From: Carallia brachiata
Taxonomy: Eukaryota > Streptophyta > Magnoliopsida > Malpighiales > Rhizophoraceae
Direction: 5' to 3'
Length of the DNA: 64,000 nucleotides
NCBI GenBank assembly: GCA_021464245.1
Contig: JADCRB010000020.1
Span: forward strand, 1,632,502 to 1,696,501
The notes beneath the pieces were generated by a model. It saw nothing but the letters and a program-made list of their open reading frames with translations, did not search any database and was not told the DNA's origin. How positions within the stretch are numbered: the first letter of the stretch is position 1; each line of letters opens with the position of its first letter. Of the stretch, positions 36,316 through 46,700 are shown one piece after another. The translations under genes were made by a program, and so were the position numbers.

Positions 36316-36320
36316 ATGCA
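36316..36320 (+). repeat. Target site duplication, left (ATGCA)
   Basis: ATGCA immediately before the TG of the 5' LTR, repeated exactly at 42348-42352 after the CA of the 3' LTR. Five bases is the normal copia target duplication. Confidence 0.97.
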
Positions 36321-36368
36321 TGTTGGAGATTTTCAAAATGAAAATAAAAATGAAAGTTTGTGGCTGTT

Positions 36369-36713
36369 GGGTTTTGAACCCGGGAGGAGCGCGTGGAAAG
36401 GCACGCTCTCAACCGCTTGGACTGAAGCAATTATATGACAGTTTATGGATGCAACAGCCATATATACAGAAATTGGAAAATTCCAGAAAAATGGAGAAAG
36501 TCGCGACTCTTGGAGCTTGAACTCGGGTGCGGCATAGAAAAGGCGCGGTCCTTTTCCATCTGGACTGAAGGGGTTTATTAACCATTCTTAGGTGCCAATT
36601 TATTTATTATATCTAAATTATTGCCAGAAAAATGGCAAAAGGCGCGCCCATTGAGTTTCGAACTCATGACCCATCAGTTAACCGCCAAAATGCTAATCGT
36701 CTGAACAAGGCGC
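36369..36713 (+). repeat. Three tandem ~142-bp units in LTR U3 with antisense tRNA-like motifs
   Basis: Units near 36369-36433, 36508-36580 and 36649-36713 each begin with a T-loop-like TTTTGAACCCGGG / CTTGAACTCGGG / TTTCGAACTCATG. The first two later share TGGACTGAAG. Units two and three are preceded by the same CCAGAAAAATGG at 36483 and 36624 (spacing 141). Read on the minus strand, the motifs resemble pol III B and A boxes. The same units are in the 3' LTR. Confidence 0.6.
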
Positions 36714-36742
36714 ATCAGTTGATAAAATGGCGCGAGTTTCTG

Positions 36743-36750
36743 TATAAATA
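36743..36750 (+). promoter_or_regulatory. LTR TATA box
   Basis: TATAAATA in the 5' LTR. Transcription would be expected to start about 30 bases downstream, near 36775. A weaker TTATACC at 36981-36987 is also about 30 bases upstream of the inverted-repeat arm at 37011. Confidence 0.65.
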
Positions 36751-37010
36751 TGAGAGTTCGACTGAGACAGAAAAGGAAGAAATATCTTCTCTCGTCCTCC
36801 CCACTTAATTATTCATTCTTTCTCAACAAAAGGATTCTATTATCTACTATATTGCTGCAGAAATATAAATAGATAATCTGTGGGCAATTTTGGAAAGTAC
36901 AACAACTTCTCGAGGGCTCGATTTCAGTATTGCAACCTGCAGTCGAGTGTGCTTCATTTTATCCTGTGAGGGAGTTCGCATTATACCTCTGTTGCAATTT
37001 AGTGAGGGCG

Positions 37011-37110
37011 AATTTTGCCTTAAGGAGAGTGGCATTTAGATACACGACTTGAAGCAACCTTTCAATTTCCGGTGACTCAATTTCTACATCAACAATCTTA
37101 AGGCAAAATT
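37011..37110 (+). other. 14-bp inverted repeat joining LTR interior to the primer-binding position
   Basis: AATTTTGCCTTAAG at 37011-37024 is the exact reverse complement of CTTAAGGCAAAATT at 37097-37110. The second arm begins 2 nt after the 5' LTR, exactly where a primer-binding site belongs. No TGG, the usual tRNA CCA complement, is there. In RNA the arms could form a 14-bp stem, plus one G:U pair, that closes a ~72-nt loop. Confidence 0.8.
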
Positions 37111-37138
37111 ATCTTGTATTTCTCTTGTTACTTTTATC

Positions 37139-37961
37139 ATGGCTGGTACTTTGAAAGAGTTGGCTTCAAACTTTGTGAAATTAGAGAGATTTGATGGAGG
37201 AAATTTCATAAGATGGCAAAAGAGGGTTCACTTTTTGTTGGTATCACTTCAAGTGGCTTATGTTCTTACAACTACAAGACCAGAGGAGACAGACAATGAA
37301 ACAGCTGATGACATTCGAAAGAGGCAAAAATGGTATACCGATGATGAGATCGCAAGGGGTCATATTCTGAATGCTATGAGCGATGCACTATTTGATGTCT
37401 ACTACAACTTTCAAACTGCAAGAGAACTTTGGGAGAGGTTAGAGGCAAAACATGCAAGAGGATGCAACAAGTAAGAAATTTCTTGTCTCTAAATTTAACA
37501 ATTATAAGATGATAGATGGTAGACCAGTGATGGAACAATTTGCTGAGATTGAGAGAACATTGAATCATTTTTCACAACACAAAATGTCTATGGATGAAAC
37601 TATTGTTGTGAGTTCCATTAGACAAGTTGCCTCCTTCTTGGAAAGATTTCAAGAGAAGTCTCAACATAGAACTGAGGATATAACTCTTGAAAGCCTTGCA
37701 AACCATCTTCGTGTAGAAAAGAGTTTCGTATGCAAGAAGATAACAAGAGCAGACTCTCATGTTTCCAAAGTGCATGTGTTGAGGAAGGACAATCAAGCAA
37801 GTCCTCTAATAAGAGGAAGGGTCAATCCAATGATGACAAAAGGAAAGACAAAAGGCAAAAGAAAAGGGGAATGTCATTTTTGTCACAAGAAGGGGCACTA
37901 CAAATATGAATGTCGTCTCTTCAAAAAGGAAAAGGAAAGAATGCATCTTCGGGAGCAATAA
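37139..37961 (+). pseudogene. copia gag with CCHC zinc knuckle, frameshifted
   Basis: The ATG at 37139 opens a gag capsid-like frame (LKELASNFVKLERFDGGNF) that ends in a shift near 37450 and stops at 37474. The capsid continues in another frame (KKFLVSKFNNYKM) through 37961. Between about 37625 and 37680 the conserved residues are in yet another frame, a shift and its compensation. The zinc knuckle CHFCHKKGHYKYEC is intact near 37875-37915. Gag packages the element's RNA. As read, no full-length Gag can be made. Confidence 0.9.
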
Positions 37962-38334
37962 ATGAGAAAATGGTTGCTATGATCACAGAGGTTAATGTAG
38001 TTGAAGATGACATTGCATGGTGGATTGATTCTGGTGCTACCCGACACGTTTGCAAGAACAAAGTCTCTTCAAATTTGTGAAACCAGTAAATGATGGCACT
38101 GTTGTGTATATGGGAAATTCTACTACAGTTCCTGTTATGGGAGTTGGGGAAGTAGAATTACACTTCACTTCTGGAAAAGTCATTACTCTTACAAATGTGT
38201 ATTATGTCCCAGAAGTTAGGAAGAATCTGGTTTCGGGTAGTCTTTTAAAAAATATGGGTTCAAACTTGTATTTGAGGCTTATAATTTTGTCCTCTCTAAA
38301 GAGGTGTGTTTGTGGGAAAAGGTTATCTTTGTGA
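37962..38334 (+). pseudogene. copia protease region, frameshifted
   Basis: The aspartic protease active site WWIDSGATRHVC is at about 38022-38057, in a different frame from the gag end. The frame then shifts near 38060 into the segment containing FKFVKPVNDG and VVYMGNSTTVPVMG. It shifts again around the A6 run near 38248 and near 38300. The protease would cut the polyprotein. No single open frame covers it. Confidence 0.85.
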
Positions 38335-40192
38335 TGGAATGTTCAAACTCAATGTTGTTGCTAATAATAATAATAATGTTTCTACTTACATTGTTGAGGA
38401 CTCTTCTTTATGGCATGAAAGATTAGGACATGTAAATTATAGAAGATTGCATGATATGGTTAAATTGAATCTATTGCCTCATATTGAAACAAATGATAAT
38501 AAATGCACAACATGCATGTTAACAAAAATAACTCGAAGTGCACATCAAAGTATTCAAAGAACTTCAAATCTGTTAGAACTAATACATAGTGATGTATGTG
38601 ATTTGCATAGCACACCCACACTAGGAGGAATGCGATATTTTGTGACATTCATTGATGATTACTCTAGATTTTGTCATATTTATTTATTGCATACTAAAAA
38701 TGAAGTTCTTGAAAGATTCAAAGTTTATAAAACTGAAGTTGAATTGCAATGTGAATCTGTTATTAAATGTTTACGATCTGATAGAGGAGGAGAGTATTAT
38801 GACACTACATTATTTGAGTCTATGGGAATCATTCATCAAACAACTGCTCCTTACACACCACAACAAAATGGTGTTGCCGAACGCAAAAATCGAACGTTGA
38901 TGGAAATGGTCAATGCCATGTTATCAAATTCAGGCTTAAGCCAAGGTTTTTGGGGTGAGGCATTACTTACAGCATGCCATATTTTAAATAGAGTTCCGAC
39001 AAAAAGGAATAAAACGACCCCTTATGAGTTCTGGAATAAAAGGAAGCCAAACCTTAATTACTTAAGGGTTTGGGGCTGTAGAGCTATTGTTAGAATTCCT
39101 GAACCCAAAAGGAAAAAGTTGGGTGAAAGGGGAATTGAGTGCATTTTCTTAGGATATGCACATAATAGCAAGGCCTATCGATTTATGGTTGTAGAACATA
39201 ATAACTTTATATCTGTTAATACAATCATTGAATCGAGGGATGCTATCTTTGATGAACAAAGGTTCATTTCAATTCCTAAAGTTCTAGAACATAAACAAGA
39301 TCCAAACCAAGGAAATGATGCATTGGAAGATAAGAATGAAAGTGATGAAGTCATAGAACTTCGTAGGAGCAAAAGAAAAAAGAAAGAAAAGACTTACGGG
39401 TCTGACTTCTTTATGTTTCTAATTGAAGGAACAAGAGACTCAATGAGTAGACAAATTCCCTATTGCTTCAACATTGAAGATGATCCCAAAACATTTGATG
39501 AAGCAATGAAATCACAAGATTTTATGTTTTGGAAGGAAGCAATAAACGATGAAATGGACTCAATTATGGGTAATAAGACCTGGAAATTGGTAGACCTCCC
39601 ACCTGGCTCTACGCCAATTGGATGTAAATGGATTTTCAAAAGGAAAATGAAGGTCGATGGAACCATTGATAAGTTTAAAGCTAGGCTGGTTGCAAAAGGA
39701 TTTACACAAAAGGAAGGTGTCGATTATTTCGATACATATTCACCAGTGGCTAGAATTGCCACAATCAGGTTGCTTATTGCACTTGCTTCAATCCATAGCC
39801 TAGTCATCCATCAAATGGATGTCAAAACAGCATTTCTAAATGGTGAATTAGAAGAAGAGGTGTATATGGAACAACCTGAGGGTTTTGTGGTACCTGGTCA
39901 AGAGAAAAAGGTGTGTAAACTTGTTAAGTCCTTATATGGATTAAAACAAGCACCTAAACAATGGCACCAAAAATTTGATCAGGTTGTACTTGCTAATGGG
40001 TTCAAGATTAACGAATCTGACAAATGTGTTTATAGCAAGTTCATAAAAGGAAAAGGTGTCATTATTTGTTTGTATGTGGATGATATGTTAATCTTTGGGA
40101 CTGACTTAGAACAGGTTGAAGTCACCAAAAGGTTTCTATCGAATAATTTCGATATGAAAGATATGGGTGAGGCAGATCTTATTTGGGAATAA
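38306..40192 (+). pseudogene. copia integrase and reverse transcriptase
   Basis: 628 open codons. Integrase comes first: an HHCC zinc site (WHERLGH ... CTTC), then the DDE core with HSDVCD, SDRGGEY and QNGVAERKN, and a C-terminal part with VWGCRA and FLGYA. Reverse transcriptase follows from about codon 400 (W-EAINDEMDSI, CKWIFKRK, VARIATIRLL, QMDVKTAFLNGELEE, SLYGLKQAPKQW) with the catalytic YVDD near codon 594. A one-base loss in a T-G run near 40182 moves the rest to another frame. All visible catalytic residues are intact. The frame has no upstream ATG of its own and would normally be read as part of gag-pol. Confidence 0.93.
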
Positions 40193-41034
40193 GAATATTG
40201 CGAGATCAAAAGGGTATAATGCTTACCCAATCGCATTACATTGAGAAAGTCCTTAATAAGTTCAATCATTCAAACTGTACTCCTGTCTCTACCCCATTTG
40301 ATCCCAACATGAATTTTACTAGAAATGTTGGAAGTCCAGTATTACAATTGGAATATGCTAGAGTGATTGGATGTTTGATGTACGCAATGACATGTACAAG
40401 ACCAGACATTGCCTTTGCAGTTGGCAAAATGAGTAGGTACACTAGTAATCCTAGTGGCATGCACTGGCATGGAGTAAACAGAATCCTAAAGTACCTAAAG
40501 AAAACAAAGGATTATGGCATAAGCTATACAGGTTGGCCTTCTGTATTAGAAGGATACTCAGATGCCAGTTGGATCACTAATAAAGAGGATCATTCATCTA
40601 CTAGTGGGTGGATCTTTATGCTTGGAGGGGGTGCAATTTCTTGGGGTTCCAAGAAACAAACTTGCATAGCAGATTCCACAATGGCTGCAGAATTAATAGC
40701 ACTAGCTTCAGCGAGTAAAGAAGCAGAGTGGCTAAGGAATTTACTTTATGAAATTCCTTTATGGCAAAAGCCGATAGCACCAATTTGTATACACTGTGAC
40801 AGTGCAGCAACTCTGGCAAGAGCATACAGTCAAGTGTATAATGGTAAGTCTAGACACATTGGACTTAGACACAGTTATGTGAGAGACTTGATTACAAATG
40901 GAGTGATCACCGTTGATTTTGTAATGTCAAGTCAAAACATGGCTGATCCTTTAACAAAAGGATTGACAAGAGACTTGGTAACCAAGACATCAAAAGGGAT
41001 GGGTCTCAAGCCCATACATAATTATCACCCATGA
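40193..41034 (+). pseudogene. copia RNase H, continuing the polyprotein in a shifted frame
   Basis: The open frame (from about 40183) continues the reverse transcriptase connection domain (GIMLTQSHYIEKVLNKF) into RNase H. Its acidic residues are visible in GYSDASW, MAAELIAL and IHCDSAATLA. It ends NMADPLTKGLTRDLV and stops at 41032-41034. RNase H removes the RNA strand during reverse transcription. Confidence 0.92.
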
Positions 41035-41572
41035 TGGAAACTCGACTCAACGCTTGATACGACATCAAGTCTTGAGTTCAATGAGTCAAAGTACATCATT
41101 AGAGTGATTGAAGCACTATAAATGATTATCTTCATCCCAGGTGTTCATAGTGCTTGGTACCCGCAGTTAATTGGGAGGATGAGCTTTTAAAGCTCTTAAC
41201 AGGCTTGAAAGGGTGCTTTAAGGCGGGAGCCCTAGTCTGCCTATGTGAACGTGGAATGTGTAGGCCGTTCCAATAAGCTAAAGGGCTTGGCTTTTAAACG
41301 TTCATGAAAAGGATATGGACACAATGGCCTTTAATGTGTCATATACTTAAAAAAGAGAAGTATAATGTTGTACAGTCATTTGTGTGGAATATTTCTACAG
41401 CTTGTCAAAAAGAATAGTTGGTTCAAAGCATGTCTACCATATTATTCAGACTTGTTGTAATGCATATTTCACTATGTAAGGTTCAATCTGTAAGACACCT
41501 CTACTTATGCAAATGACTTCCTGAATTGTTGAGAATCCTTTATATTTTCAAATTTTGAAAATGGTGGGGGAT
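41035..41572 (+). other. copia 3' untranslated region and polypurine tract
   Basis: About 540 non-coding bases precede the 3' LTR. They end in GAAAATGGTGGGGGAT (41557-41572), the polypurine tract that would prime plus-strand synthesis, directly adjacent to the TG of the LTR. Confidence 0.8.
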
Positions 41573-42347
41573 TGTTGGAGATTTTCAAAATGAAAATAAA
41601 AATGAAAGTTTGTGGCTGTTGGGTTTTGAACCCGGGAGGCGCGCGTGGAAAGGCACGCTCTCAACCGCTTGGACTGAAGCAATTATATGACAGTTTATGG
41701 ATGCAACAGCCATATATACAGAAATTGGAAAATTCCAGAAAAATGGAGAAAGTCGCGACTCTTGGAGCTTGAACTCGGGTGCGACATAGAAAAGGCTCGG
41801 TCCTTTTCCATCTGGACTGAAGGGGTTTATTAACCATTCTTAGGTGCCAATTTATTTATTATATATCTAAATTATTGCCAGAAAATGGCAAAAGGCGCGC
41901 CCATTGAGTTTCGAACTCATGACCCATCAGTTAACCGCCAAAATGCTAACCGTCTGAACAAGGCGCATCAGTTGATAAAATGGCGCGAGTTTCTGTATAA
42001 ATATGAGAGTTCGACCGAGACAGAAAAGGAAGAAATATCTTCTCTCGTCCTCCCCACTTAATTATTCATTCTTTCTCAACAAAAGGATTCTATTATCTAC
42101 TATATTGCTGCAGAAATATAAATAGATAATCTGTGGGCAATTTTGGAAAGTACAACAACTTCTCGAGGGCTCGATTTCAGTATTGCAACCTGCAGTCGAG
42201 TGTGCTTCATTTTATCCTGTGAGGGAGTTCGCATTATACCTCTGTTGCAATTTAGTGAGGGCGAATTTTGCCTTAAGGAGAGTGGCATTTAGATACACGA
42301 CTTGAAGCAACCTTTCAATTTCCGGTGACTCAATTTCTACATCAACA
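41573..42347 (+). repeat. 3' LTR
   Basis: 775 bp, nearly identical to the 5' LTR. Differences by eye: A/C in the first GGGAGG-GCGCG, two changes in the second unit (GCGGC/GCGAC and GGCGCGG/GGCTCGG), an extra AT near 41865, one A fewer in the A-run near 41882, and T/C at two further sites. Confidence 0.96.
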
Positions 42348-42352
42348 ATGCA
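42348..42352 (+). repeat. Target site duplication, right (ATGCA)
   Basis: Exact copy of the left repeat; the NAC2 coding tail resumes at the next base. Confidence 0.97.
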
Positions 42353-42822
42353 GTCTTCATGGACGGATAGCACTGCCACTACTGGGGTACTCGAAGAAGC
42401 AGCACCAAAAAATTCTGGATTTTCGGTTAAAGAAAGCAGGTTTCAAAAAGAGGCTTCAGTCGGAGCAGGGATGGGAACAACAGACTTTGGATATGAAGAT
42501 CCGATTCTTGATGATTTTTCAATCAGGTGTTCCATCGAACATTGACGACCTGCTGTCGGTTCTTCAAAGCTCAAACAATATGCAAACTGCTGCTGACAAG
42601 AGTGATTTTAGTACGCAAACATGTTGGCAACACCTCTATCCTGAAGCTCCAGAACAAGACCCAGTTTCACCACTTGATATGGCTCTGGTCCCACGATTGT
42701 TTGCTGAATCACCTAAGGACTGTCATGATAATGACTATTTAATGGAGGAAGACTTGAAGGACTCATTTTGTCAGAGTCTGCTGCAAGACATGCTACCAGG
42801 CGTCTCAAAGCAGGGACATTGA

Positions 42823-43175
42823 ACATTATTTCGCTGGATTGGCAGCCGCAGGCGACAAGCTCTGGCTGCCAATTTTATTTTTTCCTATCTATTGTCACTA
42901 TCTTAGATGTTGTTATTATTGAGCAGAAAGTATCACGTATCACTTTCATATCTTACTGACTGAGTTTGATTTGTTTTTGATTATGTTGTTGTTTGTCAAA
43001 TCACATAGCACTCAAAGATTTATGCTTTCTTCAGATTCGTCATACTTTCCAGAAAATATCAATAACAACATGGTCTAACAAGACATTTAGATTTTAGACT
43101 ATCTTATCTCCTTGCATTAGTTTAACAAGAAATTGATCCGAACTTAGGACTTGCTGAGGTTAGGCCTCAAATAAA
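42823..43175 (+). repeat. NAC2 3' flank, inverted copy of 57750-58079
   Basis: Shared landmarks in inverted order include GATTGGCAG, TGTTGTTATTATTGAG, TGATTATGTT, AGATTTATGCTTTCTTCAGA, TTTCCAGAAAATATC, AACAAGAAATTGATCC and GAGGTTAGGCCTCAAATAAA. The match ends near 43175. It shows that NAC2 and NAC3 were duplicated with their downstream DNA. Confidence 0.8.
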
Positions 43176-43775
43176 TAAAAAAAAACAGCATGTAAGATAT
43201 GTTCTTCATTTCTTTTCCCCTTTTTTTTATTTTTACTTTTTTATTTTTACCTTGACAGTCCTGAGTCTGGTGTCCTAGACCCGTAATCTCTAGGCACACA
43301 AGAAATCGTAAAGCTTCAGTCTTTTGTTTTTGTATGATGCCAGCCTTCAACAAATGTCATTTGTTTTTGTATTAGGCTAAAATTAATGAGCAAAAATACT
43401 TAATACAGAATTTGTTAGCTGCTTTTCATCCTTCTAAGCAGTCGGCCTGCACAAGGAGATTCGCCACCGCACTAACTTAATAGATAAAATGTTGGTAATT
43501 GTCACCCTTCTCAGTAGTCAATCGTTAAACCCCTCTAAAAAAAATGTCAAACCATACATACTGGAAATTCGTGCCAATCTGAATCAACAAGAAACTGGAA
43601 ATCGTAAGGGAAAAAATGGAAATTGAAAAGTAAAAAAAAAAAAGTCAAAAACTTTACATCAATGAACCCTACAAGCCCTCGTTGAAAACTCTAATTTTTG
43701 AAAACTAATTAAAGAGAAAATGGGTCAAGAAAAAGCAGAATACATTTGTGAAAGCCGCCTAATAATGTACTAAAC
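43176..43775. other. Spacer and 3' UTR side of the receptor kinase
   Basis: AT-rich. The part nearest 43775 is presumably the kinase 3' UTR. Nothing else is supported. Confidence 0.5.
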
Positions 43776-46700
43776 TCAAATGCTGGAATGCTCTTCTCTA
43801 GGCAAGCTCTGGATTGTATCCGACCATCGTCCAGGAGAATGGTCACTACTATTGGATGAAACTTGCGCCTCTGCTCTTGCATCTCTTATCATCTTTAGAA
43901 CTTCCCTCATTGATGGCCGGTTATCTGGTGTGAGTGAGACACAAGCCATAGCAATGTTAACGAGGGCCTGAAGTTTCTCTTCAGCAGCCTCATTGCTTGA
44001 GGCAGGCTCGTCCCCGGACTCCGTCTCTTCCTCACGTACTGACCTCACCCACCGAGGTATATCTGAGCCGTGCTCGTGAACAAGATCCTGGAATGGAGTT
44101 TTTCCAGTAAGAAGTTCCAGGACGAGCACGCCAAAGCTGTAGACATCAGACTGTTGGGTGGGCGGTTTTCGCATGTCACGGCTTTCGGGGGCTCGATAGA
44201 AGAGAGAAGTAGCACTTGGTTCCTCCAGGGAGTCCGGATCTCGGAACGTGGTCAGACCATAATCTGTGAGGCAGGATTCAAATTCAGGGCCTAACAGAAC
44301 ATTGGAGGATTTCAAATTTCCATGGGTCAAACCAGGGTTTTGGTGTATATAGAGCAGCCCGGTTGCCAAGTCCTCAGCTATTTTCAGGCAGGAAGTCCAG
44401 TGAAGAGGCTTTCCACCACCCGAAGTCCTTGTTCCTGCAAAGATTGAAAAATAAAATGGAAAATTAAAAAAGAAAAAAAAATTCATCAGATGCAATCATG
44501 CAGGTAGCAAAGTTGTGCAAGTTGTCCCGGTTAACCTAGGCCCAGATTTTTAGACACAGTTCATTAATTGTGGCCACCAACAAGAGGAAAGACAAATGTT
44601 AAATTGATCCCTTGTATCAGTGCAATCAATAGGAATAGAATATTGCAAAATTATGGTTGCCATCAATTCTTATTATATATGCACTGCATTTTACAACAAT
44701 ACAGTCAATCCTTAAGTCCTTAATTACCAGCACTCTGTTGATAGCATCCAGAAAAAATTTTGATGCAAGCATATACTGCACATCAATAATGTCATGCCTT
44801 TATTAAGATTATCAAATCCAAGTCAATATCACGGTAGGTTGGACTACGCTGTTGTCCAAAATTTTCTTCGATAACTATAGTGAGAAGTAGATTATTAAAA
44901 AATGCAAGGCACAATAAACTTCATGAAACCCCCAACAAGAGGCACAAAAACGCTCTTCATGTTATTAACCAGGTGTGTCTAAAGTAATCCACACATAGAG
45001 CAGCGATAGCAGAAATGTAAATACATGTTATTTTTGTATGTGAATAAATGATGTATCCATTGAGCGGCAAAACAATTTTTACCACTAGGCTAAATTGCAT
45101 TTTATTAAAAAAAATTTGTCGGTACATAAAACAGTAGCCGAATGGGCAACCAGTCCAAAAATGTGTTTGTAACTTTAAGTCCTATTCCCTCCCTACAAGT
45201 ATCATTTTTGGGATTCGAACACCTACTCAGTGGTAGGTAAGACCTACCTAAGGTCAACTTACAACCGCTATCCAACACCTTGTTGGTATTTTATTAAAAT
45301 TTTGTACGTACATATAGAACAGCAGATAGAAGGTCAGAGGGCCAATTGCCCTCCCTCGCCCCCTCCATATCCGCGCATGGTTGTACCAGTCTGTTCATGC
45401 CTTTCAGATTGTTCTCCACACTTCTTAAGGAAAGAAGATAGAAATGCGGAATTCTAACTACTTACATTAGAAGACAATTAACAATTATGGAATAGTGGCT
45501 CATTAACACTAACCACATGCTCACTTCAGTTTGATATTTCAAACGCCAATTGCATACAATATTCATTTTTTTTACAGAACAAAGCTTTAAACGAACTTGG
45601 AAATTCAAGACGCCAGAATCGGAAAGGAACTTAAGTCATGCAAAACAAGAAATTTTACTCTATATTTAGTACGCATAATTGGAAGTAGAACTGGTAAATT
45701 GCAATTTTAGTTACGATTGCATCATAATCGTATATGGTTCTTGTGTAAACTTAAAAAAAAAAAAATGGTTGGTATTATGTGATCTTTTGACCTTAGCAAC
45801 TTCAAAGATTTATTTGAATTATTATAATACTTCTTATTTAAGAGTAGTACACTTATGATTTAAGATTAAGCAAAACCATCATTAGTCTTTAATTTAGAAA
45901 TTTATGCGAACTGTTGAGACTTAAGATGGTCATTGGTATCAAAGAAAATCGCTTAGAAAGACCAAATAATATCGAAAGATAAAACCCTTTTTTTTTTCCC
46001 GAAAGGATTCATGACCAAAAGATCCTTTTTGTGGAATGCGATGCGTCCCCACCCTTGGTTCAACCATTTCCTTTTAACCAATATATATATATATATATAT
46101 ATAAACTTTTTAGACACAATAGACACATAATAATTTAAATTATTAGATTATAAAATATGTATTGAATTTAAAAAAAATAGATAAAATATTTAATGTCGTT
46201 AAATAAATTATACATTTATCACATATTTTATTAAACATGTCCTCATAATTTTGTTAAAATAAAAAACTCAATTGACAGGTTTTGATTTTGAAAAAGACTC
46301 CTCAAGGGATGAAACAAAAGGTAAGCCAAAAACAAAAAGCACACTTGTTTAAGGAAGTCTCTTTTCTTCCATTTCACGTTGGGCGGGCGCGGTTCCGTAT
46401 CTAGAGATATTAGCCCGAACGCGCAGTTGAACCAAGCAACCAAATATAACAGTTTGTTAATAAAATTTATTTAGATTGGTAAAATATAAAACCATAAAAT
46501 TAAAATAAATTATTAAATAAATATTATTTTAAAATTTAAAAATATAAATCACACGTAATATACATTACAAAAATTTTTTTATTCTTTTTTAAATTATACA
46601 AAATATTAGTATAATTATATTTTACTAATAAATGATTGTACTTTATTGCTGAGTTCAACTAAATTATTTGGCAGATGAGTTGAGATTTGAAACTTTATTA

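Larger units (their letters stand above)
36321..37094 (+). repeat. 5' LTR
   Basis: 774 bp, starting TGTTGGAGATTTTC and ending CTACATCAACA. The U3 part has three tandem ~142-bp units. The promoter TATAAATA is at 36743-36750. Compared with the 3' LTR there are five substitutions, one 2-bp and one 1-bp length difference. Confidence 0.96.
36321..42347 (+). mobile_element. Ty1-copia LTR retrotransposon, full length, young, frame-broken
   Basis: 6,027 bp bounded by TGTTGG...CAACA LTRs and a 5-bp target repeat, lying inside the coding region of NAC2 in the same orientation. Domain order is gag with zinc knuckle, protease (DSGA), integrase, reverse transcriptase (YVDD) and RNase H, i.e. the copia order with integrase before reverse transcriptase. 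The reading frame changes at least six times. LTRs differ by only five substitutions and two small indels by hand count, so insertion is recent. With an assumed 1.3e-8 substitutions per site per year it would be about a quarter of a million years old. A broken interior with near-identical LTRs suggests mobilisation in trans by an intact relative, or assembly indels. Confidence 0.96.
35515..42822 (+). pseudogene. NAC-domain gene (NAC2) split by a copia retrotransposon
   Basis: The 5' part (35515-36320) encodes a complete NAC domain. The order is as in NAC1: LRFFPTEQELVGDYLYKK, FVRDFDLYGKEEPW, GSGGGTWLCKN, WIIHEYSLC and NIVLCRLRKN. The nuclear signal PPKKRKLNN follows. A 6.0-kb element inserted after 36320, and the coding tail resumes after the second target repeat (42353-42822). 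Exon halves would rejoin in frame if the element and one repeat were absent. A second lesion is an extra base near 42523, by comparison with NAC3, that shifts the last ~100 codons; with it discounted the ancestral product is about 424 residues. As it stands, translation runs from the NAC part into the LTR and stops at 36438. That gives a 307-residue chimera whose last ~39 residues come from the element. It may still bind DNA without its own activation region. Confidence 0.88.

Noticed and set aside
37095..37116. A standard tRNA-Met primer-binding site
   Set aside because: No TGG or TGGTATCAGAGC-like sequence is present after the 5' LTR.
45190..45285. A tRNA gene on the minus strand
   Set aside because: It has box-like motifs but no acceptor stem or cloverleaf; better explained as a SINE relic.
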